From Cohnella terricola (GTDB taxonomy: Bacteria > Bacillota > Bacilli > Paenibacillales > Paenibacillaceae): a DNA stretch of 64,000 bases. The DNA lies in assembly GCF_007786475.1 (NCBI RefSeq), contig NZ_VNJJ01000002.1, forward strand, positions 468,382 to 532,381. Direction: 5' to 3'. A model generated the notes under the pieces. That model saw nothing but the letters and a program-made list of their open reading frames with translations. It was not told where the DNA came from and made no database searches. Below, one piece after another: positions 17,557-26,505 of this stretch (position 1 is its first letter; every line of letters begins with the position of its first letter). A program made the position numbers and the translations under genes.

Positions 17557-17740
17557 ACGGACCTAGGAGACGTTATTTCGTCCTATTTGCTTGAATTTAA
17601 TAGTTAACGGACCTGCAAGCCGCTATTTTTCCTCCAGCCCCCTTTTTTCAGTCATATTTACTAAAATAGCGGCATCTGCGTCCATTACAATTCTAGATGG
17701 CCCATTTTCACCCAGTTAGCGGTATCTACGTCCGTTATAA
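17557..17740. repeat. paired inverted intergenic repeats, 50-bp spacing
   Basis: A motif of the form ACGGACCT...(CGTTATTT or GCCGCTATTT) occurs at 17557 and 17607 (50 bp apart). Its reverse complement (AAATAGCGG...CGTCC) occurs around 17664 and 17714 (50 bp apart). The second and third copies can pair over about 25 bp with mismatches. The stretch 17541-17786 has no gene besides this. Confidence 0.75.
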
Positions 17741-17786
17741 TCCGACAAGGCAAGAAAAATCCGCTCCAGTTACTTCGGATCAGTAG

Positions 17787-17972
17787 TCAATCCGCCGTAT
17801 CCGCCAGCTCTCCCCCGTGCCCGCTCTTGCGGAAGTCCGTCGGGGTGAGCCCGTACTGCTTTTTGAACATGCGATAGAAATAGGACGAATTCGTAAAGCC
17901 GACCCGCTCCGCCACTTCCGCGATCGAGAAGTGAGTCTGTCGCGTTCTCGAATTCGATCGAATGATTTTTCT
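17787..17972 (-). pseudogene. relic of an AraC-type regulator (C-terminal helix-turn-helix only)
   Basis: Translated on the minus strand, the segment gives HFSIAEVAERVGFTNSSYF followed by YRMFKKQYGLTPTDFRKSG and a stop at 17787. This is the second helix-turn-helix and the closing signature of AraC regulators. Upstream the frame is not continuous, has no start codon, and gives no first HTH or receiver domain. Fragments that look like upstream AraC sequence fall in another frame. It sits next to an inverted repeat element. It is a remnant, probably of another YesN-type regulator. Confidence 0.75.
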
Positions 17973-18018
17973 CGAGCGTGCGCATCACGTGCATGATGCG
18001 AGTAATTGTTCAACATGC

Positions 18019-18053
18019 CAAAAAATCCGAGCGCCTATATGGCGACTCGGATT
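18019..18053 (-). terminator. terminator of the lipoprotein gene
   Basis: On the minus strand AATCCGAG pairs with CTCGGATT, extended by TCGCC/GGCG, and is followed by a run of T. It is 22 bp after the stop codon at 18075. Confidence 0.8.
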
Positions 18054-18074
18054 CAGTCATTCGAATGCGATTTA

Positions 18075-18917
18075 TTAGACTTTCACGACATAAGGAACCG
18101 TAATCACTTGGTCGTTATGCTGGAATTGCCCCCATATTTTATAAACGCCGCTTCTTGGAAACTGCGTCTCGAATACGGCGTCCGGCCCCGTTCCCTGGTC
18201 TTCCTCGGCATGAACGTGCAAATATCGCTCGCCGTCATCGGAAAGAATTACCACATGTCCGATTGCGCCCAAGTACGGCTGTAGATCGGTAATCGGCTTA
18301 CCCGACTTAACATCCGTCATGGAAAACTTAAGCGTCGCGTCCTGTCTCGGTGTCAGTTGATCTATCGCAAGATTGACCCGAATTCCGTCCGCGTTCTGTT
18401 CCAAGCTCCCGTCCGGCACGATCGGGACGGACTGCGTCTGCCTGCCCGCGATCCGAACGCGTTGGCTCTTCGTCGTGGCGTCGCCGTCAACCGGCTTGAA
18501 ATCGGCGATCAATTGATATTCGCCGCCCTGCGGGAATTCATGCTCGATTTCGAATACGCCGCCCCCTAAGTATTCGGGATGGATATGGTCGAAGTAGGAT
18601 AGGTCGTCGCTGACGACGATCAGATGCAGCATTTTATCATGGGTGACATCGAACTCGTCGATCGCCGATCCGTCCTGCCTCCCGATCGTTAGCCGAATGA
18701 TCTTCATCTTGTCCGAGCTGGGCGTTTGCAATTCGGCAACGCTCCAGTCCGCACGGACATCGTCTGCCATGATTCGATGGCTGACTTCGTGTACCTCCTC
18801 GTCCTCCCACGTATCACTTGCTCCGCAGGCGGATAACAACATAGATACGATCCAAATCAACACGATTCTTTTACTCATATCGAAGCGCCTCGCTTTACAT
18901 AACTTTCTCGAGTTCAT
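18075..18917 (-). CDS. lipoprotein with two YtkA/FixH-like beta-sandwich domains
   Basis: The product has about 280 residues. After a basic N-terminus and a hydrophobic stretch comes lipobox LLSAC, so it is anchored outside the membrane. Two similar beta-rich halves follow: the first contains HDKMLHLIVVSDDLSYFDHIHP, the second GHVVILSDDGERYLHVHAEE. These His/Asp-rich repeats recall YtkA/FixH-like and metal-handling surface proteins of Bacilli; metal binding by the histidines is inference. I chose ATG 18917 because TTGGAGG precedes it closely; an internal ATG (MSKRIV) is possible and would still keep the lipobox. It is 1 kb from the copper block. Confidence 0.72.
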   Translation of the reverse strand: MNSRKLCKARRFDMSKRIVLIWIVSMLLSACGASDTWEDEEVHEVSHRIMADDVRADWSVAELQTPSSDKMKIIRLTIGRQDGSAIDEFDVTHDKMLHLIVVSDDLSYFDHIHPEYLGGGVFEIEHEFPQGGEYQLIADFKPVDGDATTKSQRVRIAGRQTQSVPIVPDGSLEQNADGIRVNLAIDQLTPRQDATLKFSMTDVKSGKPITDLQPYLGAIGHVVILSDDGERYLHVHAEEDQGTGPDAVFETQFPRSGVYKIWGQFQHNDQVITVPYVVKV

Positions 18918-19009
18918 TTTTTCCTCCAATGTCTCAGTATAAACGACCCGGAACGGGAAAACGGGCGAGACATTCCTCGTGGAATGCTCGCCCGTTCTCT
19001 ATTCGCGTT

Positions 19010-19487
19010 TTATTTTTTCATCTCTTTCGTCGGTCCCATTACGCCTGGCACCGGCAGGCCCGCTTGGCGGAGCAGAACCGTCATCTGGCCCCGATGATGG
19101 GTCTGATGATCGATCAACTGCCGCAGGAATTTACCGCGGACCGTCTTGCCGACAAATCCGGTAATCTCTTCAGCCAACTGCTCGTCGGTCAACTTTATCG
19201 CTTCATTCTTGATGGCTTCGGCAAACGCTTCGTACTTCTCCACGATCTCGGCAATGTTGTCCGGTACATCCGTTCCCTTCGGGATCGCGGGAACATTCAG
19301 TCCGGCGAAATGCCCGAACGCCCCACCCACGACGACCAGATGCCAAGCCAGCCAGCCAGCCCAGCGAGTTATGGTCTTCAACGATCGCCACGTCCATCTT
19401 GTCATCCGTGATCGCTTTCAAGACGGACAGCGTGCCTGCCGACGACGCCGCCCAGTCCTCCAGAAAATCTTCCGCTTTACGGTACAT
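19010..19487 (-). pseudogene. DinB family protein gene, frameshifted at an AGCC repeat
   Basis: The N-terminal part (MYRKAEDFLEDWAASSAG... to NSLGWLAG) is in one frame and the C-terminal part (WHLVVVGGAFGHFAG... DHQTHHRGQMTVLLRQAG) in another. DinB proteins are four-helix metal-binding enzymes with His ligands such as those in WH and DHQTHH. The frames meet at four copies of AGCC (19346-19361, plus strand). With three copies the sequence reads LGWLAWHLV, the normal family motif, so a 4-bp slippage insertion explains the break. ATG 19487 has a good GGGAGG. It could be a phase-variable locus, a fresh mutation or a sequencing error. Confidence 0.85.
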
Positions 19488-19753
19488 ATGTTAGCCTCCC
19501 CAGTTGGTGTCTGTCTTATTTTAAACCGGGCACAGGTGAGAATTCAAATGAAGCGGAATAAATCCGATTTTGATATCTCGGGACTTTAAGTCCCGAATGC
19601 TCCGACGAAGTAGGGACATTTCTTCCCCATCAAGTCAGGACACTGATCACATCCATTAAAATCCACGCCTCGGTATAATGTTGGCAGATCGCAAGGATTT
19701 TCCTGCACCAAATTCGAAATGCCATAAATCCATTCCATGAGGTGAGTGAAAAA

Positions 19754-21082
19754 GTGAAAAGAAAAGTAATCGCATTATTCCTCATCGTTGCTGCCGCGTT
19801 TATGTTGGCGAACGGCGTATTCGCCGCGGAGAATGCCGGTTCGGAAACCTGGAACGTATCGGTCGGCAAGGATACGGACTCCACGGCGTTGGATGACATG
19901 TTTCCGAGAGTCGTTTATATCCACGAAGGCGATAAAGTCGTATTCACGAACGGTGCCAAAATCAACCCTCACACCGTAACCTTCCTGGGTGACACGACAA
20001 CGCCATTAACGACGGAAACCCCCAATTTCTTCATGCCGTCGGCAGATAGCGGTTCGAGTTGGGGCGGGAAGGGCGTGTTGAACTCGGGTATACTGCTCCC
20101 CGGGGGGAAATACGAGTTTGTCTTTACGGCGAGCGGCGCTTTCCCGTATTATTGCGTCCTGCATCCGATGATGAACGGCATGGTCGTAGTCGTTCCCAAA
20201 GATCAGCCGATCCCCGGCAAAGTGGAACAAGCGGCCGCAGCCAAAGCGCAAGAAGATGATCTTCGTCTCCAGGCTCAGTTGCTGGACGGTCCTTCAACCC
20301 CTCTTTATTTCAAGAACAAGGACGGCTCCTTAACGTATAAAGTGTCCTTGGGCACCGCGCATACGACAATGTCCCATAACCGAATGGTTCCCGGTCTGGT
20401 CGTCGTCAGCGAAGGCGACTCTGTGGAATGGACGAATCAAAGCCCGTATGAACCGCATTGGGTTACGTTTAATAAACCTGCCGATGTCGAGTTCTTACTG
20501 GAAGAAGGATTCAATCCGGTGTTCATGGCCCAAGTGGGCGGAAATGTTCTAAGCGGCAAAGAGTTTACGAGCTCCGCCCCCCTCTATGGAGACAACGTTG
20601 TTTATACCCTTAAGTTTACGAAAGCCGGAACCTACAATTATGAATCTTACATGCAATCCGATTTCAAAATGAAAGGTACGGTCGTAGTTGTTCCCAAGAA
20701 TGCCGTAAAGCTGGTAGTCAACGGTAAAGCCGTGGCCGATTCCGCGCAAGCGCAATGGAAAAACGGAGATTTGTACGTATCGATCCCCGCATTCGCAAAA
20801 GCGCTTGGTGGTAATTCCAGTGTCGACAATAAAGCGAAGACCGCCTCCATCGCTGTAGGCAGCACGGCAAAAGCGGGCAAGGCGACGAAAGGATTCGAGC
20901 TAACGGTATTCGTAAACGGCAAAGCGCTCCAAAAAGCCGGATACAACGTCAAAGGAACCGCTTATGTATCCGCCGAAGAAATCGTTCGCGCGCTGAACGG
21001 CTCCTATTCCTGGAACGAGCAAACGAAAACGTTGACGGTCACCGTCGGCAATTCGGTCAACACGGAGCATGATCATCATTAA
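19754..21082 (+). CDS. secreted double-cupredoxin protein with copper-amine-oxidase-type C-domain
   Basis: The protein has about 442 residues. The signal peptide ends near GVFAA (24). Cupredoxin domain 1 (about 30-150) keeps a full type 1 copper set: H73 in NPHTVTF and C134, H137, M140 in YYCVLHPMMNGM. Domain 2 (about 180-315) keeps H235 in EPHWVTF, but the Cys position reads YNYESYMQ, so it should not bind type 1 copper. A Cu_amine_oxidN1-type domain (about 316-432) follows, with the tail EHDHH. The GTG at 19754 is preferred because GGTGAG lies 7 nt upstream. It overlaps the multicopper oxidase gene by 14 bp, so the two are probably made together and may exchange electrons outside the cell. 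Confidence 0.85.
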   Translation: MKRKVIALFLIVAAAFMLANGVFAAENAGSETWNVSVGKDTDSTALDDMFPRVVYIHEGDKVVFTNGAKINPHTVTFLGDTTTPLTTETPNFFMPSADSGSSWGGKGVLNSGILLPGGKYEFVFTASGAFPYYCVLHPMMNGMVVVVPKDQPIPGKVEQAAAAKAQEDDLRLQAQLLDGPSTPLYFKNKDGSLTYKVSLGTAHTTMSHNRMVPGLVVVSEGDSVEWTNQSPYEPHWVTFNKPADVEFLLEEGFNPVFMAQVGGNVLSGKEFTSSAPLYGDNVVYTLKFTKAGTYNYESYMQSDFKMKGTVVVVPKNAVKLVVNGKAVADSAQAQWKNGDLYVSIPAFAKALGGNSSVDNKAKTASIAVGSTAKAGKATKGFELTVFVNGKALQKAGYNVKGTAYVSAEEIVRALNGSYSWNEQTKTLTVTVGNSVNTEHDHH

Positions 21083-22814
21083 TCGGTTATTCAGCCGGGG
21101 GATTCTGTTATTTGCTGCCGCGATCCTATTTCTCTCGAATATAGGTCCCGTACGCGGCGCGATAGCGGCGTCCCCCGCCGTTAAACAATTTAGGTTATAT
21201 GCGACGGACGGCTACTTGACCCTGCCGGACGGGAAACAAGTTTATATTTGGGGCTACAGCCTGAAGAACGAACCCGGCAGCGCCGAGTATCCTTCCCCTA
21301 CCCTTGAGGTGAATGAAGGCGACCGGGTAGAAATCACGCTGACCAACATCGGCCCCTCGAATAAAGCCATTAAGAAACTCGCTCATACTATTCACTGGCA
21401 TGGACTGGATACGGATCAGAGCAATGACGGGGTTCCGCATACGTCGCCCGCGATCCAGCTAGGAGAAAGCTTTACGTACAAGTTCACGGCGGATCATGCG
21501 GGCACCTACTTCTACCATTGCCATGTCGATACGGTCGAGCATTTGCAGATGGGAATGTTCGGAGCTTTTATCGTCAAAGCGAAGAACGGCGCCAATCAAG
21601 CGTGGACCGGCGGACCTGCCTTCGATAAGGACTATGCGTTCGTCGTGAACGAAATCGATCCCGTATGGCATCAAGCGGTCGAGGAAAGCAAGCCCTATGA
21701 TCGAACGGCCTTCCATCCCGTCTATTGGACGATCAACGGCAAATCCTATCCGGATACCGAGCAGGATGCTACGACCATGATCGAGGGCCGAGTCGGGCAG
21801 ACCGTGCTCATCCGAATCATTAATGCGGGGTATGAACCGCACAGCTTTCACCTGCACGGATTCCATTTTGACGTGATCGCTTCCGACGGCAGACCTCTGC
21901 CCCAACCTATCAGCAAAGATACGGTTCTGATCGGGCAGGGCGAAAGATACGACCTGCTCGTGAAGTTCGATAAAGATGGCATGTTTCCTCTTCACAGCCA
22001 TAATATCGTCGACAATACGAACAACGGCGTTTATCCCGGCGGACTTCATACGATGGTGAACGTGAAGAAGGATTCGGAGATCGCGCAAAAGAAAACGATC
22101 GTGCTGCGGGCCGAGCTTCGGTCGGCGGTTGTCGATGGCGCACCGGTTACGCTGCAGCAGACGGTTGCATCTATTCGGGGATATTATTATATCCCGCTTC
22201 GTTTTATCGCTGAACAATGGAATGCCGACTTGACCTGGGACCAGCGGGATGAATCGGCGGTCATCGTGACGGATCAAGCGTCATTCCAGCTGTGGATGAA
22301 CAGCAAGCAAGCGAAAGCCGGAGGCAAACTCATCAACCTTGCGGCACCTCCCGTAAGGATGGGTGACACGGTCATGGTCCCGGTACGGTTCGTATCCGAG
22401 CAATTGGGCGCGGATCTCTCCTATGATCGAACAAGGGGAGAAATCAAGCTGACGGCCACGCTACATTCACGAGACCTGGTTTCTTCAGATTCAGGCACTC
22501 CCCATGACCACGGGACTCCGAGCGAAACCGGTAACGCAGGTACGGCACCCGATCACGTCATGGCCCCCTTAACGGTCGAGATCCAAAGCAACGCTTTTAT
22601 GCCGGGCATATTGACTGTGAAGAAAGGCCAAATCGTCACCTGGATCAACAAGGACACCTCGTATCACACCGTATATGAATTAAACGACCTCTTCAGAAGC
22701 AAGAACTTATATCAAAACGATCGTTTTTCCTATACGTTCACGGAAGTTGGCACCTACGAATACTATTGCTCCATTCACCCGGTCATGCAGGCGAAGATTT
22801 CGGTAATCGAGTAG
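21069..22814 (+). CDS. multicopper oxidase fused to a copper-amine-oxidase-type domain and a cupredoxin
   Basis: The 581-residue secreted oxidase has a signal peptide to about residue 35. Oxidase domain 1 (about 38-170) holds HTIHWHG, HCH at 150-152, H158 and MGM at 161-163, so type 1 copper lies in domain 1. Oxidase domain 2 (about 185-335) holds HSFHLHGFHF and HSH at 309-311, with Ser replacing the Cys. A Cu_amine_oxidN1-like domain spans about 345-465, then a His/Asp-rich linker, then a plastocyanin-like domain (about 500-581) with H533, C567, H570 and M573. The core resembles two-domain laccases with type 1 copper in domain 1. The extra C-terminal cupredoxin could serve as electron entry. 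Substrate unknown. Confidence 0.87.
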   Translation: MIIINRLFSRGILLFAAAILFLSNIGPVRGAIAASPAVKQFRLYATDGYLTLPDGKQVYIWGYSLKNEPGSAEYPSPTLEVNEGDRVEITLTNIGPSNKAIKKLAHTIHWHGLDTDQSNDGVPHTSPAIQLGESFTYKFTADHAGTYFYHCHVDTVEHLQMGMFGAFIVKAKNGANQAWTGGPAFDKDYAFVVNEIDPVWHQAVEESKPYDRTAFHPVYWTINGKSYPDTEQDATTMIEGRVGQTVLIRIINAGYEPHSFHLHGFHFDVIASDGRPLPQPISKDTVLIGQGERYDLLVKFDKDGMFPLHSHNIVDNTNNGVYPGGLHTMVNVKKDSEIAQKKTIVLRAELRSAVVDGAPVTLQQTVASIRGYYYIPLRFIAEQWNADLTWDQRDESAVIVTDQASFQLWMNSKQAKAGGKLINLAAPPVRMGDTVMVPVRFVSEQLGADLSYDRTRGEIKLTATLHSRDLVSSDSGTPHDHGTPSETGNAGTAPDHVMAPLTVEIQSNAFMPGILTVKKGQIVTWINKDTSYHTVYELNDLFRSKNLYQNDRFSYTFTEVGTYEYYCSIHPVMQAKISVIE

Positions 22815-22839
22815 TCAACATTTAAAGGAGGAACATGCC

Positions 22840-23502
22840 ATGTCTAATGCAAGTTTGTATCGTTTTGGAGGCGTTTTTCTGATCCTTGGACCTTTGCTTG
22901 GCGTCATTGCGGCTATTGTAGGGCTATTCACCGAAACCAGCTTCCAAGCTCCGGTCAGCACATTCCACTCCGCGCTTTGGCCCACCTATTACTCGCTATC
23001 TTTATTGGGAGGAATGCTGCTGCTTATCGGTTTACCGGCTCTATACGTACGGCAGTCGGGAGGCAGAGGAGGCAAGATAGGTCTGGTCGGCATTCTCTTG
23101 TATGCTTTGAGCATTTGCATGGGGTTGGCCGTATCCGGGTATTTAATTTCTATTTTGCCGTACTTGGCCGATAAATCGCCGAATATCATCGAAGACAGCT
23201 TTAAAACGAGCATCGCCACTTTTCCTTTAGGCTCATTCTTGTTTGGACTGATCGGGGCCGTTCTGCTCTGCATCGCCGTCATTCGCGCGAAAGTATACCC
23301 ATCCTATGTCGGAATCCTGCTGCTGCTTTCCGGGGTATTGGATTTGTCCAATATATTCGCAACGGACACAGTCGCTTCCATCATCGGCTTGATTTCGCAA
23401 GGATCACTCTTATTGGCCTTCAGCACAGCCGGCATCAAACTATTTAACCAGCGGAAACCGCTGAATTCTGAAGCACACCAACGAACCGTAAATCTACCCT
23501 AA
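22840..23502 (+). CDS. six-helix membrane protein of unknown function
   Basis: The 220-residue protein has about six hydrophobic segments, with short loops rich in Gly and Pro and a hydrophilic C-terminal tail. ATG 22840 follows AAAGGAGGAACATGCC. It lies 25 bp after the multicopper oxidase gene and 87 bp before a kinase-regulator pair, all in the same direction. It might sense or support the copper enzymes, or be an input partner of the kinase, but there is no recognised motif. It looks like a DUF4386-type or related integral membrane protein; I am not sure. Confidence 0.65.
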   Translation: MSNASLYRFGGVFLILGPLLGVIAAIVGLFTETSFQAPVSTFHSALWPTYYSLSLLGGMLLLIGLPALYVRQSGGRGGKIGLVGILLYALSICMGLAVSGYLISILPYLADKSPNIIEDSFKTSIATFPLGSFLFGLIGAVLLCIAVIRAKVYPSYVGILLLLSGVLDLSNIFATDTVASIIGLISQGSLLLAFSTAGIKLFNQRKPLNSEAHQRTVNLP

Positions 23503-23589
23503 GACTGGATATTCATGGTAAAGTAGAGAAGACGAGATTGTTATGGCAATGGTGTCGCAGCCTTCAGGAGAGGGGGCCGGGGAGCGTTG

Positions 23590-25752
23590 ATGGTAACCGA
23601 TCTGCAGACGCGAAAAAACTCTTTGATTCTGCTGCGTTTATTCTGGGTGTTGGCTGCTCTGTTTGTCATCGGCGTGATGGCTGCCAGCTACTCCGATTTC
23701 GCATCCGTTCTCTTTCAACCGTGCATCGATACGACCAAAGTAAGCTGCAACTACCTCCAGATTCGCGACGATCAGCTCCCCGCACTTGCGGCGTACGGAT
23801 TCTCCCTCCAAGGGTATGGCCTTTATGCGCTTGCTTGCGACAACATCACGACTTCGATTTATATTGGAACAGGATTGCTGATCTTTTGGCGCAAATCGAC
23901 AGAGCGCGTCTGTTTGTTCGTCTCGCTGCTTCTGATCGTGTTCGGCGCATTCGGAATGTCGCTGATTCACTTAGTCAAAGATTTTCCGGCCCCAATCGCG
24001 GTAATGATCATGCTCATCGCCCTTTTGCAGTGGCCGGCGCTCGGTATTTTTTTCTATACGTTTCCTGACGGGAAATTTGTTCCGCGGTGGTCCTGGATAT
24101 TAATCTCGCTTTTCGTGATCCAAATCGTCTTTTTCATGCTCCCCTATCCCCATAATATCGATAGTTGGCCGCCGCCGCTGAGGGCTTTGGAATTGATCAT
24201 CGTCTACGGCAGCGCGGCCGCTACTCAGGTTTACCGTTATTTTGCCGTCGCATCTTCACAGCAGCGACAACAGATCAAATGGATCGCGTTCGGATTTGGG
24301 GTCTCGTACTTATCGCTCACGGCCGTCAACTTGCTTCCCTCGTTATTTGTCAGCTTGGACCGTCCGGATTCTTTTTTTCAACTGATGGGACCGCTGATGC
24401 TCGCCCTGTTCTATCTTCCTATCCCGATCGGTGTCGCCATCGCCCTGCTTCGTTACCGGCTATGGGACATCGATATCGTCATTAATCGCACCGTGGTTTA
24501 CGCGGCGATATCGGCTTGCGTTCTGGGACTGTACGTGTTGGTCGTTTTTGGGTTAAGCGCTCTATTGCGCGTCCATAACGAATTGCTCTTGTCGGCGCTG
24601 GCAACGGCCATGATCGCGGTGATCATTCAGCCGCTGCGCCTCCGTCTGCAACAAGGGGTCAACCGTCTAATGTTCGGGGATCGAATCGACCCCTACCGAG
24701 CGCTTTCCAATCTGGGCCAGCGGTTGGAGGAGTCTCTGCCATCCGACGCCTTGCTCCCCACAATCGTGAAAAGCGTAGCCAATGCGTTGAAGCTTCCCTT
24801 TGTTTCGATCGCATGGAATGTTGAACAGGCGCCGATTGGCAGCGATAAATTGCAAATCGTGGCTTCCCATGGACAAACGCAAGAGGGAAGCGCCGAACAC
24901 CGGCTGCCTTTGATCCACCAAGGGGAGAAGGTCGGAGAACTCATTCTCTCCCCGCGCCAGCGGGGCGAAGAGCTGACGTCGGCCGATCTAAGACTTCTTC
25001 GCGACCTCACCCCCCAGATCGCCATTGCGGTCTACTCGGCTCGTCAGACGACCGATTTGAAGAATATGACGATGGACTTGCAGCTCTCGCGGGAACGTCT
25101 GGTGGCCGCGCGCGAGGAGGAACGTCGACGTCTGCGTCGGGATTTGCATGACGGTCTCGGCCCGCAGCTTTCCAGCCAAACGTTGACCCTGTCCGCGATC
25201 AAAAAGCTGCTCAGACATGATCCCAATACCGCGGAACAACTATTAACGGACGCCATCACGCATGCCCAGATAGCGATTGCCGATATACGCCGCTTGGTTT
25301 ATGCGCTTCGTCCGCCCACGCTCGACGACTTGGGATTGCTGGCGGCATTGCACGAACAGATGAAACAATATCACACCAGCGGAATCGTCATGACGCTTGA
25401 TGCGCCGGAGGTGCTTCCCCCATTGCCTGCGGCGATCGAAATCGCTTGCTATCGGATCGTACAGGAGGCGCTCACGAACGTCGTCCGGCATGCCCATGCT
25501 ACCTCCGCCAACATTCGGCTACGATTGGAATCGGCTCTGACAGTCGAAGTGATCGACAACGGCCAGGGGTTGGCTCCGGGATTTCGCGGCGGCGTAGGAT
25601 TTCGTTCCATGCATGAGCGAACGGAAGAACTTGGGGGAACATGCGTGATTGAAAACCTCCCGAGGAAGGGAATGCGGGTGTATGCTCGGCTTCCGCTTTC
25701 GTCCGGCTACGATGAATCCTGGAGGGCAGGGAAAGGAGTGGGTATACCATGA
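23590..25752 (+). CDS. sensor histidine kinase, NarL-partner (HisKA_3) type
   Basis: The protein has about 720 residues. The N-terminal third is membrane-embedded, with about seven or more helices and a large cysteine-containing extracytoplasmic segment early on (CIDTTKVSCNYLQ). A GAF-like domain follows (about 375-490), then the HisKA_3 dimerisation domain with the phospho-histidine in RRRLRRDLHDGLGPQLSS, then an HATPase domain with NVVRHAHATSANIRL and DNGQGLAPG. It phosphorylates the regulator encoded downstream (4-bp ATGA overlap). ATG 23590 follows GGGGAG. The signal is unknown; the position after the copper block suggests redox or copper stress, as inference. Confidence 0.9.
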   Translation: MVTDLQTRKNSLILLRLFWVLAALFVIGVMAASYSDFASVLFQPCIDTTKVSCNYLQIRDDQLPALAAYGFSLQGYGLYALACDNITTSIYIGTGLLIFWRKSTERVCLFVSLLLIVFGAFGMSLIHLVKDFPAPIAVMIMLIALLQWPALGIFFYTFPDGKFVPRWSWILISLFVIQIVFFMLPYPHNIDSWPPPLRALELIIVYGSAAATQVYRYFAVASSQQRQQIKWIAFGFGVSYLSLTAVNLLPSLFVSLDRPDSFFQLMGPLMLALFYLPIPIGVAIALLRYRLWDIDIVINRTVVYAAISACVLGLYVLVVFGLSALLRVHNELLLSALATAMIAVIIQPLRLRLQQGVNRLMFGDRIDPYRALSNLGQRLEESLPSDALLPTIVKSVANALKLPFVSIAWNVEQAPIGSDKLQIVASHGQTQEGSAEHRLPLIHQGEKVGELILSPRQRGEELTSADLRLLRDLTPQIAIAVYSARQTTDLKNMTMDLQLSRERLVAAREEERRRLRRDLHDGLGPQLSSQTLTLSAIKKLLRHDPNTAEQLLTDAITHAQIAIADIRRLVYALRPPTLDDLGLLAALHEQMKQYHTSGIVMTLDAPEVLPPLPAAIEIACYRIVQEALTNVVRHAHATSANIRLRLESALTVEVIDNGQGLAPGFRGGVGFRSMHERTEELGGTCVIENLPRKGMRVYARLPLSSGYDESWRAGKGVGIP

Positions 25753-26420
25753 GTCGAATTCGCGTCCTCATCGCAGACGATCACCCGGTTTTTCGCTACG
25801 GGTTGCGAGCCATTCTGCTGGCGGAAGAGAAAACGATGGAAATCGTGGGGGAAGCCACTACAGGAGAAGAAGCCGTTGCCCTCGCGTCTCAATACGAGCC
25901 GGATGTCATCCTGATGGATATCAATTTGCCGGAACTCAACGGAATTGAAGCGACGCGCCGAATTACGGCGGCATTGCCGCGTATCGGCATCTTGATGCTC
26001 ACCATGTTCGACGACGATGACTCGGTATTCGCCGCCATGCGGTCTGGCGCCCGCGGTTATTTGCTTAAGGGAGCCGAAGGGAATGAAGCGATTCGCGCTA
26101 TTACGGCAGTGAGCAAAGGGGAAGCCATATTTAGCCCTACGATTGCGAACCGACTGATCGGTTTTTTCGGAACGCCGATCAAGCGGCGGCCTTCCGCCAC
26201 CATTCCTCCCTTCCCGGAGCTTACGGATCGAGAGAGAGAAGTGCTAACCTTGATCGCGCAAGGTTATTCCAATCCGGCCATCGCGGAGCGTCTGGTGCTG
26301 AGTCCCAAGACGGTGAGAAACCACGTATCCGTAATCTTCAGTAAATTGCAGGTGGCCGGGCGTGCGGAAGCGATCATTAAGGCCAGAGAAGAAGGGCTAG
26401 GCCATAAAGGGGAATTCTGA
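25749..26420 (+). CDS. response regulator, NarL/LuxR type
   Basis: The 223-residue regulator has a receiver domain (about 5-120) with the acidic DDH triad start, the phospho-aspartate in DVILMDINLPELNG and the lysine in GYLLKGAEGNE. A LuxR-type helix-turn-helix (about 155-215) is seen in LTDREREVLTLIAQGYSNPA and SPKTVRNHVSVIFSKL. It is translated by coupling with the kinase (ATGA overlap) and followed by a bidirectional terminator. Targets are unknown; candidates are the genes upstream in the same direction. Confidence 0.94.
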   Translation: MSRIRVLIADDHPVFRYGLRAILLAEEKTMEIVGEATTGEEAVALASQYEPDVILMDINLPELNGIEATRRITAALPRIGILMLTMFDDDDSVFAAMRSGARGYLLKGAEGNEAIRAITAVSKGEAIFSPTIANRLIGFFGTPIKRRPSATIPPFPELTDREREVLTLIAQGYSNPAIAERLVLSPKTVRNHVSVIFSKLQVAGRAEAIIKAREEGLGHKGEF

Positions 26421-26442
26421 GAATAATCTGAACTGAAACACC

Positions 26443-26467
26443 AAAAAGGGGGCCGTCGCCCCCTTTT
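26443..26467. terminator. bidirectional terminator
   Basis: A perfect stem (AAAAAGGGGGC/GCCCCCTTTTT) with a 4-nt loop lies between the convergent response regulator (plus) and aldo/keto reductase (minus) genes, with A/T tails on both sides. Confidence 0.92.
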
Positions 26468-26505
26468 TGTCGTTCTATCGCGAGTACAGTGCCGCATTCC
26501 CTATG

